64,000 bases of DNA, taken from NCBI RefSeq assembly GCF_047238345.1, contig NZ_JBDFMQ010000001.1, positions 2,418,001-2,482,000 on the forward strand, read 5' to 3'. The notes beneath the pieces are model-generated. The model saw nothing but the letters and a program-made list of their open reading frames with translations. It was not told where the DNA came from and made no database searches. The translations under genes were made by a program, and so were the position numbers. Positions 57,279 through 64,000 of the stretch are shown one piece after another. The stretch is from Shouchella sp047238345 (lineage in GTDB: Bacteria; Bacillota; Bacilli; Bacillales; Bacillaceae_D). Within the stretch, counting starts at the first letter, position 1. Every line of letters begins with the position of its first letter.

Positions 57279-58055
57279 TTAACCGAATTGACCTGAAATA
57301 TAAGCCTCAGTCCGCTTATGTTCAGGGTTAGAGAAAATTTTTCTTGTATCATCAATTTCAATCAGTTCACCCATATAGAAAAACGCGGTCTTATCAGAAA
57401 TTCGCGCCGCCTGCTGCATATTGTGTGTCACGATCACAACGGTATACGTTCCTTTTAAAGACGTAATCAGTTCTTCAATTTTTGTTGTTGATAATGGATC
57501 TAGTGCACTCGTTGGCTCATCCATTAATAATACTTCTGGCTTTGTAGCAAGTGCTCGCGCAATACATAAACGTTGCTGCTGTCCTCCGGATAAGCCCATG
57601 GCGTTTTTACTTAATCGATCTTTTACTTCGTCCCAAAGAAACGCTCCTTTTAAACTGGATTCTACAATTTCATCCAATTCTTTTTTCTTACGAATACCGT
57701 GAACTCTTGGTCCATACGCAACATTTTCATAGATTGACTTTGGAAATGGGTTTGGCTTTTGAAACACCATCCCGACCTGTTTTCGAAGATCTGCCAAATC
57801 CATAGAACTATGCAACAGATTCTGCTCATGATAGTTTAATTCACCTGACATCTTAATGGTTGGATTTAACTTGGACATTAAGTTCAGTGTTTTTATAAAT
57901 GTGGACTTTCCGCAACCGGACGGACCAATAATCGCTGTCACTTCTTTTTCATTTAACGCTAAACTAATATTTTTCAACGCATGATTTTGTCCGTACCATA
58001 AATTAAAATCTCTTACTTGATAAACTGCTTTGGTTTCTTCTAACGTTGCCACCAT
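57279..58055 (-). CDS. pstB: Phosphate ABC transporter ATP-binding protein PstB (copy 1)
   Basis: 258-aa ABC ATPase powering high-affinity phosphate uptake. Walker A is GPSGCGKSTF (about 42-51). The Q-loop is VFQKPNPFPKS, typical of PstB. The signature is LSGGQQQRLCIARALA, Walker B is VLLMDEPTSALDP, and the switch His is in VIVTHNMQQAARISD. Its partner copy lies 17 bp upstream, as with pstBA/pstBB of B. subtilis. GGAGGGG precedes the ATG. Confidence 0.95.
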   Translation of the reverse strand: MVATLEETKAVYQVRDFNLWYGQNHALKNISLALNEKEVTAIIGPSGCGKSTFIKTLNLMSKLNPTIKMSGELNYHEQNLLHSSMDLADLRKQVGMVFQKPNPFPKSIYENVAYGPRVHGIRKKKELDEIVESSLKGAFLWDEVKDRLSKNAMGLSGGQQQRLCIARALATKPEVLLMDEPTSALDPLSTTKIEELITSLKGTYTVVIVTHNMQQAARISDKTAFFYMGELIEIDDTRKIFSNPEHKRTEAYISGQFG

Positions 58056-58072
58056 ATTAAGATGCCCCCTCC

Positions 58073-58876
58073 TTAACCAAATCGACCAGAAATATAGGCT
58101 TCCGTTTGCTTATGATCAGGATTACTAAATAATTTCTCCGTAGAGTTTGTTTCAATTAATTCACCGTTGTAAAAGAATGCCGTTCGGTCCGATACACGAG
58201 AAGCTTGCTGCATATTATGCGTTACCACAACAACCGTATATTGTTTCTTTAACTCGATCATTAATTCTTCTACTTTTGCAGTGGCGATCGGATCTAGTGC
58301 TGAAGCTGGTTCGTCTAGTAAAATGACTTCTGGCTTTAATGCGAGCGTGCGCGCAATACATAAGCGCTGTTGCTGTCCTCCAGAAAGATCAAGTGCAGAC
58401 TCGTGCAAACGATCTTTGACTTCCTCCCATAAAGCCGCTTTTGTTAACGATTCTTCCACGATGCCTTTCCATTCTTTCTTGGGCACACCGTGAAAACGGA
58501 GTCCGTGGGTCAAATTATCATAAATCGACTTTGGAAATGGGTTTGCTTTTTGAAAGACCATCCCAATTTCTTTGCGCAGTGATACCACATTGACCGCATC
58601 GCTTAGCAAATTCACATCTTCATACATCATTTTTCCTGTAACTCGTGCTGACGGAATCAAATCGTTCATCCGATTAATACTTCTTAAAAAAGTCGATTTC
58701 CCACAGCCTGAAGGACCAATTAACGCAAGAATTTCATTGCGATTGACTGCTAGAGACAGGTCTTTAACAGCATGGTTCTCTCCATAATAAATGTTAATGT
58801 TTTCTGCTTTTAGTAACGTGTTTTCCGTTACAAGCTCAGTCTGTTGTTCTTCTTTTCGAACGGTTAAGGTTGACAT
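58073..58876 (-). CDS. pstB: Phosphate ABC transporter ATP-binding protein PstB (copy 2)
   Basis: 267-aa ABC ATPase, clearly homologous to the neighbouring copy. It has Walker A GPSGCGKSTFLRS, Q-loop VFQKANPFPKSIYD, signature LSGGQQQRLCIARTLA, Walker B VILLDEPASALDP, and VVVTHNMQQASRVSD. A 15-20 residue N-terminal extension (MSTLTVRKEEQQTEL) is polar. Two functional ATPase genes imply a homo- or heterodimeric motor; both look catalytically complete. Confidence 0.95.
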   Translation of the reverse strand: MSTLTVRKEEQQTELVTENTLLKAENINIYYGENHAVKDLSLAVNRNEILALIGPSGCGKSTFLRSINRMNDLIPSARVTGKMMYEDVNLLSDAVNVVSLRKEIGMVFQKANPFPKSIYDNLTHGLRFHGVPKKEWKGIVEESLTKAALWEEVKDRLHESALDLSGGQQQRLCIARTLALKPEVILLDEPASALDPIATAKVEELMIELKKQYTVVVVTHNMQQASRVSDRTAFFYNGELIETNSTEKLFSNPDHKQTEAYISGRFG

Positions 58877-58886
58877 GGAATTCCTC

Positions 58887-59774
58887 CTATTTTGCAGACG
58901 TTAATTTTTTGTGCACATAGCGTCCAAGAAGTCGGGCCATTAAATTAAATAACAGAACAGCAATAATGAGCACGAGCGCCGCACCGTCAGCAATATCTCT
59001 GGCATCCGGAACAAGCCCTTGAGTGTTTACTTTCCAAATGTGAACAGCCAACGTTTCTGCTGGTCGAAACACGTTTAATGGTGATGTCTCTGAAAATGGA
59101 TTAAAGTTTGCCCAATCAAGTCGTGGTGTCGTCACGCCAGACGTAAATAATAACGCAGCCGCTTCACCAAACACACGTCCTGCTGATAAAATAACTCCTG
59201 TCAAAATTCCTGGGAATGCTGCTGGCAAAATAATCGTCCGAATCGTATCCCAATGCGTAATGCCAAGAGCTAAGCTTACTTCTTTTTGTTCACGGGCAAC
59301 GCTTGTAATGGAATCCTCAACGACACGCACCATGACAGGTAAATTAAAGACTGTTAACGCAAGTGCACCACCTAAGATTGAATAGCTCCAGCCGGTTAAT
59401 TGTACAAAGACAAGTAAACCGAAAAGACCTACAACAATGGATGGAAGGGACGCTAATACTTCAATACATGTACGAATAAAATCTGTTACCTTGCCAGGCT
59501 TTGCGTATTCAGCCATGTAAATCCCGCCACCAAGGCCAAGGGGAACAGTAAATAACATTGTTAGAACAAGAATGTAAAAAGAGTTAAATAGTTGTGGACC
59601 AATTCCTCCACCTTCACGAAACGAGCTCGGCGGACTTGTTAAAAAGTTCAAGTCCAGTTGGCCAATCCCACGTACCAATATATAACTAATCAAACTTGCT
59701 AATACGGCTACAATGAGAAGCGCAATCAGTGTAAATACTGATGTCGCTAATCGATCTGTCCATCGTTTATTCAT
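58887..59774 (-). CDS. pstA: Phosphate ABC transporter permease PstA
   Basis: 295-aa permease with six membrane segments. The binding-protein-dependent loop (EAA motif) is EVSLALGITHWDTIRTIILPAAFPGI at about 175-200, given here in two parts: EVSLALGITHWDTIRT and LPAAFPGILTGVILS. It overlaps the pstC stop by 4 bp. Six segments include VLASLISYILVRGIGQ and SLPSIVVGLFGLLVFV. Confidence 0.95.
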   Translation of the reverse strand: MNKRWTDRLATSVFTLIALLIVAVLASLISYILVRGIGQLDLNFLTSPPSSFREGGGIGPQLFNSFYILVLTMLFTVPLGLGGGIYMAEYAKPGKVTDFIRTCIEVLASLPSIVVGLFGLLVFVQLTGWSYSILGGALALTVFNLPVMVRVVEDSITSVAREQKEVSLALGITHWDTIRTIILPAAFPGILTGVILSAGRVFGEAAALLFTSGVTTPRLDWANFNPFSETSPLNVFRPAETLAVHIWKVNTQGLVPDARDIADGAALVLIIAVLLFNLMARLLGRYVHKKLTSAK

Positions 59775-60700
59775 GAAAAACGCCTCCTAGATGACAAGAA
59801 ACGAACGATGATAATGAACAAGTAAGACATCACTAGAAGAATTAATCCTAATGACCAGAGCACGTTGTTTTCCGTGCTTCCAGGTACCGTATGTCCCATG
59901 TTTAATGTAATAATCGTCGTTAATGTTGCAGTTGGATCAAGTAAAGATTCTGCAATGGTTCGAGAATTTCCGATTACCATTTGTACAGCAAGTGCTTCAC
60001 CAAAGGCACGGGCCATTCCTAAAACAATCGCCGTTAACAGCATCGGTCCAGCAGCTGGCACAATGACGCGGCGAATCGTTTGCCATCTCGTTGCCCCTAA
60101 AGCGAGGGATGATTCTCTAATCCCATTTGGAACAGATCGAAGCGCGTCGGTCGCAATACTTGTCACAGTCGGTAAAATCATAATGGATAATACGACCATT
60201 CCAGCTAATAAGCCAAATCCTTGCCCACCAACATTTTCACGTATAAAAGGAACAATGAGTGTTAAGCCAATAAATCCATAAACAACTGATGGAATCCCCA
60301 CTAACAGCTCTACTGCTGGTTGGAGAATTTTCCGTCCCCAACTTGGCGCAATTTCAGTCATGTAAATGGCGGCACCAATTCCAAGCGGTGCAGCCACTAA
60401 AGCGGCTAAAATGGTTACGGCAAACGAGCCGACAATAAAAGGTAAAGCACCATAAGCTGGTCCGCCTTGATCGGCACTCCGGGCCGGATTCCAGTCTAGA
60501 CTAGTTAAAAATTCAATCGGACTAACGCCGTCAGCAACAAAAGCTTGCATTCCGCGTAAGACTAGGAAAAGTGTAATCGATACGGTTGTTAAAATGATAA
60601 TTGTTGCACATGTGTAAACAATCAATTTCCCTTTGCGTTCTGTTTTTATCGTTTTCTTTTTATCTAGCAAACGGTCTGCTACAGATTGGGTAGCTGGCAT
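59771..60700 (-). CDS. pstC: Phosphate ABC transporter permease PstC
   Basis: 309-aa permease with six membrane segments after a polar N-terminus. The EAA loop is RESSLALGATRWQTIRRVIVPA (about 213-234), shown as SSLALGATRWQTIRRV. The start MPATQSVADRLL has AGGAGG upstream (ATG 60700); the longer reading at 60730 lies within it. GIPSVVYGFIGLTLIVPF and SLDWNPA segments are typical. Confidence 0.94.
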   Translation of the reverse strand: MPATQSVADRLLDKKKTIKTERKGKLIVYTCATIIILTTVSITLFLVLRGMQAFVADGVSPIEFLTSLDWNPARSADQGGPAYGALPFIVGSFAVTILAALVAAPLGIGAAIYMTEIAPSWGRKILQPAVELLVGIPSVVYGFIGLTLIVPFIRENVGGQGFGLLAGMVVLSIMILPTVTSIATDALRSVPNGIRESSLALGATRWQTIRRVIVPAAGPMLLTAIVLGMARAFGEALAVQMVIGNSRTIAESLLDPTATLTTIITLNMGHTVPGSTENNVLWSLGLILLVMSYLFIIIVRFLSSRRRFS

Positions 60701-60743
60701 GAATACGTTCCTCCTTGATCTTCTCCTCAATGAAAATCAATGT

Positions 60744-60785
60744 TTGAAAAGGGGCTCGGCCTTTTTAACCAAAGCCCCCTTTTAT
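60744..60785 (-). terminator. Attenuator-like hairpin between pstS and pstC
   Basis: AAAAGGGGC (60747-60755) can pair with GCCCCCTTTT (60774-60783), one bulge. The downstream T-tract on the minus strand is short (about CTTTTCA), so termination is probably partial, giving more pstS than pstC transcript. Confidence 0.6.
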
Positions 60786-60790
60786 TCTCT

Positions 60791-61723
60791 TTATTTTGCT
60801 GTTTCATTTCCTTCAGCATCTCGTTCTACTTGCATCCCGGTTTCAGGAATGTAGCCCATTTCTGGAATCACACCATCTTGTACCGTTTCACTGAACAGGA
60901 AGTCGATAAACGCTTTTGTTAACCCTTCAGGCTCTCCATTTGTATAAGAGTGCATGTAGGCCCAGATTGGGAAATCCCCTGACATGACGTTTTCATCGGT
61001 TTGCTCAACGCCATCTACTGCTAACGGTAAAACCGAACCTTGGTCATCGTAGTACGAGAAAGCAAGGTAGCCGATTGCACCAGGAGTCTCGCTAATAATC
61101 TGACGCACGGTACTTGATGAATCTTCTGTAATTGCATCAGATGAAGGCTCATTGCCTTCAAGGCCATATTTTACAAATGTATCTCTCGTTCCAGAAGAAT
61201 CTGGGCGGTTGACAAGAACAATCTCTTCATCTGCGCCACCGATTTCACTCCAGTTCGTTACTTCTCCTGTAAAAATATCAATCATGTCTTCCGTTGATAG
61301 ATCGTCTACACCGACTTCAGGGTGAGCGGCTGGACCCATTCCTACGACCGCAATGCGGTGATCAACAAGATTTGATGCATCAATATCGTCTTTTTCTTCC
61401 GCAAATACATCCGAGTTCCCGATGTCAACTTGTTCACTTGCGATAGAAGATAAACCTTGGCCAGATCCACCGGCTTGTACAGAGATACTTGCTTCCAAGT
61501 TCTCTTCCATAAACACTTCACTTGCCGCTGCCACAAGCGGTTCCATGGCGCTTGATCCTGCTACAAGAATGCTTCCTGATACTTCTTCCGTATTATTATC
61601 ATTGGAGTCATCTCCACCATTTGATGCGTTGTCACCATCACCATTCGTTCCCTCATCTGATCCACATGCAGCTGCTGTTAATAGAAACGCTGCAAAAACT
61701 GCTCCAAGGTTTAACTTCTTCAT
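60791..61723 (-). CDS. pstS: Phosphate-binding lipoprotein PstS
   Basis: 310-aa extracytoplasmic receptor for phosphate. Lipobox L-T-A-A-A-C gives a lipidated Cys near residue 20, followed by a very acidic Gly/Asp/Asn-rich linker (GTNGDGDNASNGGDDSND). The binding domain has SILVAGSSAMEPLVAAASEV, GGSGQGLSSIASEQVDIGNS and NRPDSSGTRDTFVKY, whose Ser/Asp/Arg residues contact phosphate. First gene of the operon and expected to be the most expressed. The acidic linker and overall acidity suit an alkaline environment. Confidence 0.95.
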   Translation of the reverse strand: MKKLNLGAVFAAFLLTAAACGSDEGTNGDGDNASNGGDDSNDNNTEEVSGSILVAGSSAMEPLVAAASEVFMEENLEASISVQAGGSGQGLSSIASEQVDIGNSDVFAEEKDDIDASNLVDHRIAVVGMGPAAHPEVGVDDLSTEDMIDIFTGEVTNWSEIGGADEEIVLVNRPDSSGTRDTFVKYGLEGNEPSSDAITEDSSSTVRQIISETPGAIGYLAFSYYDDQGSVLPLAVDGVEQTDENVMSGDFPIWAYMHSYTNGEPEGLTKAFIDFLFSETVQDGVIPEMGYIPETGMQVERDAEGNETAK

Positions 61724-61812
61724 CTGTTTGTTTCCCCCTATTTGTTAAGCGTTCGGTATCGTTCTTACAAGCCCAAGTATAGATGGCAAGTATTAAGTTC
61801 ATATATGGCTCG

Positions 61813-61829
61813 TGTAAAGCTTTTGTAAA
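61813..61829 (-). promoter_or_regulatory. Pho box (PhoP-binding repeats) upstream of pstS
   Basis: Two direct TTTACA hexamers (61824-61829 and 61813-61818) are separated by 5 nt, an 11-nt repeat as in the PhoP consensus (TT(A/T/C)ACA with about 11-nt period). They are about 90 bp upstream of pstS, where a PhoP-activated promoter is expected. Confidence 0.6.
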
Positions 61830-61860
61830 AAGCATGAAGATCACCTTTACAAATGAACAT

Positions 61861-61892
61861 AAAAAAAACGTACTGATCATGATCAGTACGTT
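61861..61892 (-). terminator. Terminator of the DinB-family gene
   Basis: AACGTACTGATC (61867-61878) and GATCAGTACGTT (61881-61892) are a near-continuous palindrome, with T8 on the minus strand. Confidence 0.85.
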
Positions 61893-61913
61893 TCATATCT
61901 ACACGATTATTTC

Positions 61914-62387
61914 TTAGTTTGTTTGTTCCTTTGTTGGTCCATAGACCCCAGGTACCGTTAACCCTGCTTGACGAAGGAGGACCGTCATTTGCCCACGATG
62001 GTGCGTTTGATGGCTAACAAGCATACGTAGCATCGTTCCTTTTGTCATCGTTGCACCTAAGGCTTCGAGTTCTTCTTCCATAAAGCTGTCTGAGTCGATG
62101 TTTTCCATCGCTTGAAGCAACGCTCGGCTTACGCGATCATACGAATCTTTTATAACACTTGCACTGCTCGGCTGTTTTTCCGCAAGGTCCACGTCAAGCT
62201 GCACACCTAGTTGCCCTACAAAAAATACAGGAGATGTCGTGAGGTGCCAACCTAACCAACCTAATGTGTTATGCCCTTCTTCAATCGCTTGTCCTAATTT
62301 CTCATCTGACACGGCGTCTAAAACCGCTGATGTTAAATAAGATTCTTGTTTCCATTCTTGAATAAAATCTGCTACTTTGCGATACAT
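61914..62387 (-). CDS. DinB/YfiT-family putative metal-dependent enzyme
   Basis: 157-aa four-helix protein. The three metal His expected in DinB folds are WHLTT (about residue 48), and two in SHQTHHRGQMTVLLRQAG (about 124-132). The C-terminal ends PGVYGPTKEQTN. DinB-type proteins include thiol-dependent S-transferases (bacillithiol) and DNA-damage-induced members; the activity is unknown. Single gene with its own terminator, between the pst operon and the amidase gene. Confidence 0.8.
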   Translation of the reverse strand: MYRKVADFIQEWKQESYLTSAVLDAVSDEKLGQAIEEGHNTLGWLGWHLTTSPVFFVGQLGVQLDVDLAEKQPSSASVIKDSYDRVSRALLQAMENIDSDSFMEEELEALGATMTKGTMLRMLVSHQTHHRGQMTVLLRQAGLTVPGVYGPTKEQTN

Positions 62388-62459
62388 ACTACCAGCTCCT
62401 TTTTTACGTCACTTCTTAGTATAGTAAAAACGATCAAACACATACAAGTAAGACGACCT

Positions 62460-63920
62460 TTATCCTTGCCACAAATCACTTTGTTCAAGCATTGCTGCTA
62501 ACCTTATGAGTAACGCTTCATTTCCTTTAGACGCCATCGCTTGAACACCAATGGGCATACCTTGATTCGTTTGATAAACAGGGATGTTCATAGCTGGTTG
62601 ACCGGTTAAATTTGCAAGCTGTGTAAAAGGCGTGTACGTCAAACTTGGTAAGAACATCTCATAAACAAGATCAAGCTGATCCTGAACGCCAAGTTTCTGC
62701 ACCGTTTCTTTCAACCTCTGCTCTTCTTCTAATGATGGTGTTAGCTCGCCAATTTTCGGTGCAATCGATGCGGCACCTGGTGTTAAATACAAATCATAGT
62801 TTTGGTGAAAGGCCATCGCTTTAGCAGCATGCTCGTCCCATGCAGTAAGGCTACTCGCATATTGCGCTGCTGATACATGCCTTCCAGCCTCTGAGAGAAC
62901 AAAGGACTCGGTTTCCAATTCCTCTTCACGAAGGATTCTACCAATTGATTTCTCTAAACGCCCACGCATGTTTGCCATTTCGCCAGCGTTCATTAAATAA
63001 TATTGCTGCATTAAATAACGACCATCAATGGATGGAGACGCTTCTTCTAGCTCATATCCAAGAGAGTCAAGATATTGAACCGTTTCCATAAGTGCAGTTT
63101 TCGCATCGTCCGAAACAGGTGTACCGACTGGCGATTCATAGGAGTACGCAATACGCATAGGCGGTTCTTGATACATCGTCTCTTCAAACCCACCTACAAA
63201 TAAAGGTGTATGAAATGCCGCTTCTGGTTGATACGTTTGCAACACATCTAGCGCCCGTGCGCTATCCCTTACCGACCGACTTAAGACAAAATCAATCGCA
63301 GCTCCTTGCCACTGACGTCCTGCACCAGGCCCGACAGGTGTACGACCTCGTGTTGGTTTTAAGCCCACAAGCCCTGTGAATGAAGCAGGAATACGAATGG
63401 AACCCCCGCCATCACTTGCCCCAGCAATTGGTACGATCCCACTTGCTACAGCTGCCGCAGCACCACCACTGGAACCACCTGGCGAGTACGATTCATTGTG
63501 TGGATTTCTAGTTGCTCCGTACAATTTCGGTTCCGTAATGTTCTTTAGTCCAAATTCTGGAGAGTTTGTATAGCCCATCATAATAAACCCTGCATGTTGC
63601 AAGCGTTTGGTGTAATGACTGGACTCTTTAGCAACAGATCCTGTTAGTAATGGACTTCCAGCATTTATTTCTTCCTCTTTTAACGCTTGAGAAGAATTCT
63701 TTAATAAAAACGGAACGCCTTGAAAGAGTTGCTCCGCGTGGAGATCTTTCAATTCTTCTGTTGCTCGTTTTTCTCGGGTCGATACGACTGCATTTAATTG
63801 TTGATTAGCCAATATCCCTTCTGAACAAGCTTGAAGCACATCTAATGGTTGAATGCTCCGTTTTTTTATTAATTCTGCTAACGCCACACCATCAAACTGC
63901 TTATATTCACGAAAATTCAT
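62460..63920 (-). CDS. Amidase signature family amidase
   Basis: 486-aa amidase. The catalytic Ser-cisSer-Lys triad is visible: the Lys in PFLLKNSSQALKE (about residue 74), the Gly/Ser-rich PGGSSGGAAAAVASGI with the cis-Ser (about 150), and the nucleophile in ASDGGGSIRIPASFTGLVGL (about 173). The Ser-rich signature is complete, so it should be active. It is not a GatA: it is shorter-looped and stands alone, without gatB/gatC. AAGGAGGCG precedes the ATG. The substrate (aliphatic or aryl amides) is unknown. Confidence 0.88.
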   Translation of the reverse strand: MNFREYKQFDGVALAELIKKRSIQPLDVLQACSEGILANQQLNAVVSTREKRATEELKDLHAEQLFQGVPFLLKNSSQALKEEEINAGSPLLTGSVAKESSHYTKRLQHAGFIMMGYTNSPEFGLKNITEPKLYGATRNPHNESYSPGGSSGGAAAAVASGIVPIAGASDGGGSIRIPASFTGLVGLKPTRGRTPVGPGAGRQWQGAAIDFVLSRSVRDSARALDVLQTYQPEAAFHTPLFVGGFEETMYQEPPMRIAYSYESPVGTPVSDDAKTALMETVQYLDSLGYELEEASPSIDGRYLMQQYYLMNAGEMANMRGRLEKSIGRILREEELETESFVLSEAGRHVSAAQYASSLTAWDEHAAKAMAFHQNYDLYLTPGAASIAPKIGELTPSLEEEQRLKETVQKLGVQDQLDLVYEMFLPSLTYTPFTQLANLTGQPAMNIPVYQTNQGMPIGVQAMASKGNEALLIRLAAMLEQSDLWQG

Positions 63921-64000
63921 GTAGTTCGCCTCCTTTTCTTCAGTATAAAAGAACGCACATTAATTTGCTTTTGATCTGCTTCTACATGACTCGCAAGCAT
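63921..64000. other. Window edge, upstream region of the amidase gene
   Basis: 80 bp of likely promoter sequence upstream of the amidase start. No further gene or motif can be supported before the window ends. Confidence 0.4.

Noticed and set aside
59865..60281. 138-codon plus-strand frame antisense to pstC
   Set aside because: It is fully antisense to a conserved permease gene and has no recognisable protein features.
1..64000. tRNA, rRNA, CRISPR arrays, prophage, transposase genes
   Set aside because: No cloverleaf, rRNA-like, spaced-repeat, integrase or transposase signature was seen anywhere in the window.

Overview
The window looks like chromosomal backbone from a low-GC Gram-positive spore-former of the family Bacillaceae, probably an alkaliphile-type lineage (Shouchella/Alkalihalobacillus-like). 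The reasons are strong AGGAGG ribosome-binding sites, frequent TTG/GTG starts, Bacillus-specific genes (spx, mecA, coiA, comZ, yjbA, yjaZ, yjzC, yitT, yisL, asnO), and exported proteins rich in Asp/Glu. Gene order from about 0.4 to 36.6 kb follows the Bacillus subtilis pepF-coiA-mecA-spx-yjbC ... trpS-yjbA-yjaZ ... fabF-fabH-comZ ... yjaV-yjaU-yjzC-argF-carB-carA-argD-argB-argJ-argC block read backwards, with local replacements. No rRNA, tRNA, CRISPR array, prophage or transposase gene was seen.

Layout. 0-6 kb: peptidase and competence/stress regulators (pepF, coiA, mecA, spx, yjbC plus a very basic small protein). 6-15 kb: a secreted putative glycosidase with a small HTH protein, a hemolysin III family protein, an HD-domain protein, a thioredoxin-like protein, trpS, a MarR regulator, yjbA, yjaZ, coaA and a secreted CAP-domain protein. 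15-19 kb: a 600-bp intergenic region with a degraded repeat, a LysM/SleB-type wall hydrolase, an orphan, and an 821-aa DHH-CBS-nucleotidyltransferase fusion. 19-27 kb: fabH-fabF behind a FapR operator, comZ, prfC, a coupled cobalamin-binding/STAS gene pair, and yjaV/yjaU-like genes. 27-36.7 kb: one arginine operon, argCJBD-carAB-argF-yjzC, behind an ARG box. 36.8-48 kb: sco1-ctaG, a HAD phosphatase, a GNAT, a SNF2 helicase with its partner, a yitT/BsuPI/esterase cluster and a rhodanese. 48-56.6 kb: a lone carboxyltransferase, a DDAH-like hydrolase, an IDEAL-type protein, asnO, cheW-cheA and a YisL-like protein. 56.6-64 kb: the pstSCABB-phoU operon with a Pho box, then DinB and amidase genes.

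The most interesting local system is the gene pair at 23957-25346. One protein has an adenosylcobalamin-binding fold with the Wx9EH capping motif of CarH-type photoreceptors but no DNA-binding domain. It overlaps the gene for an RsbR-like STAS protein, suggesting a B12 (possibly light) input into a stressosome-type output. Other points of note are several unannotated-size small proteins (59, 48, 45 and 39 aa), a cheA-cheW pair away from flagellar genes, trpS with no room for a T-box leader, and operators for FapR, AhrC/ArgR and PhoP that can be read directly.
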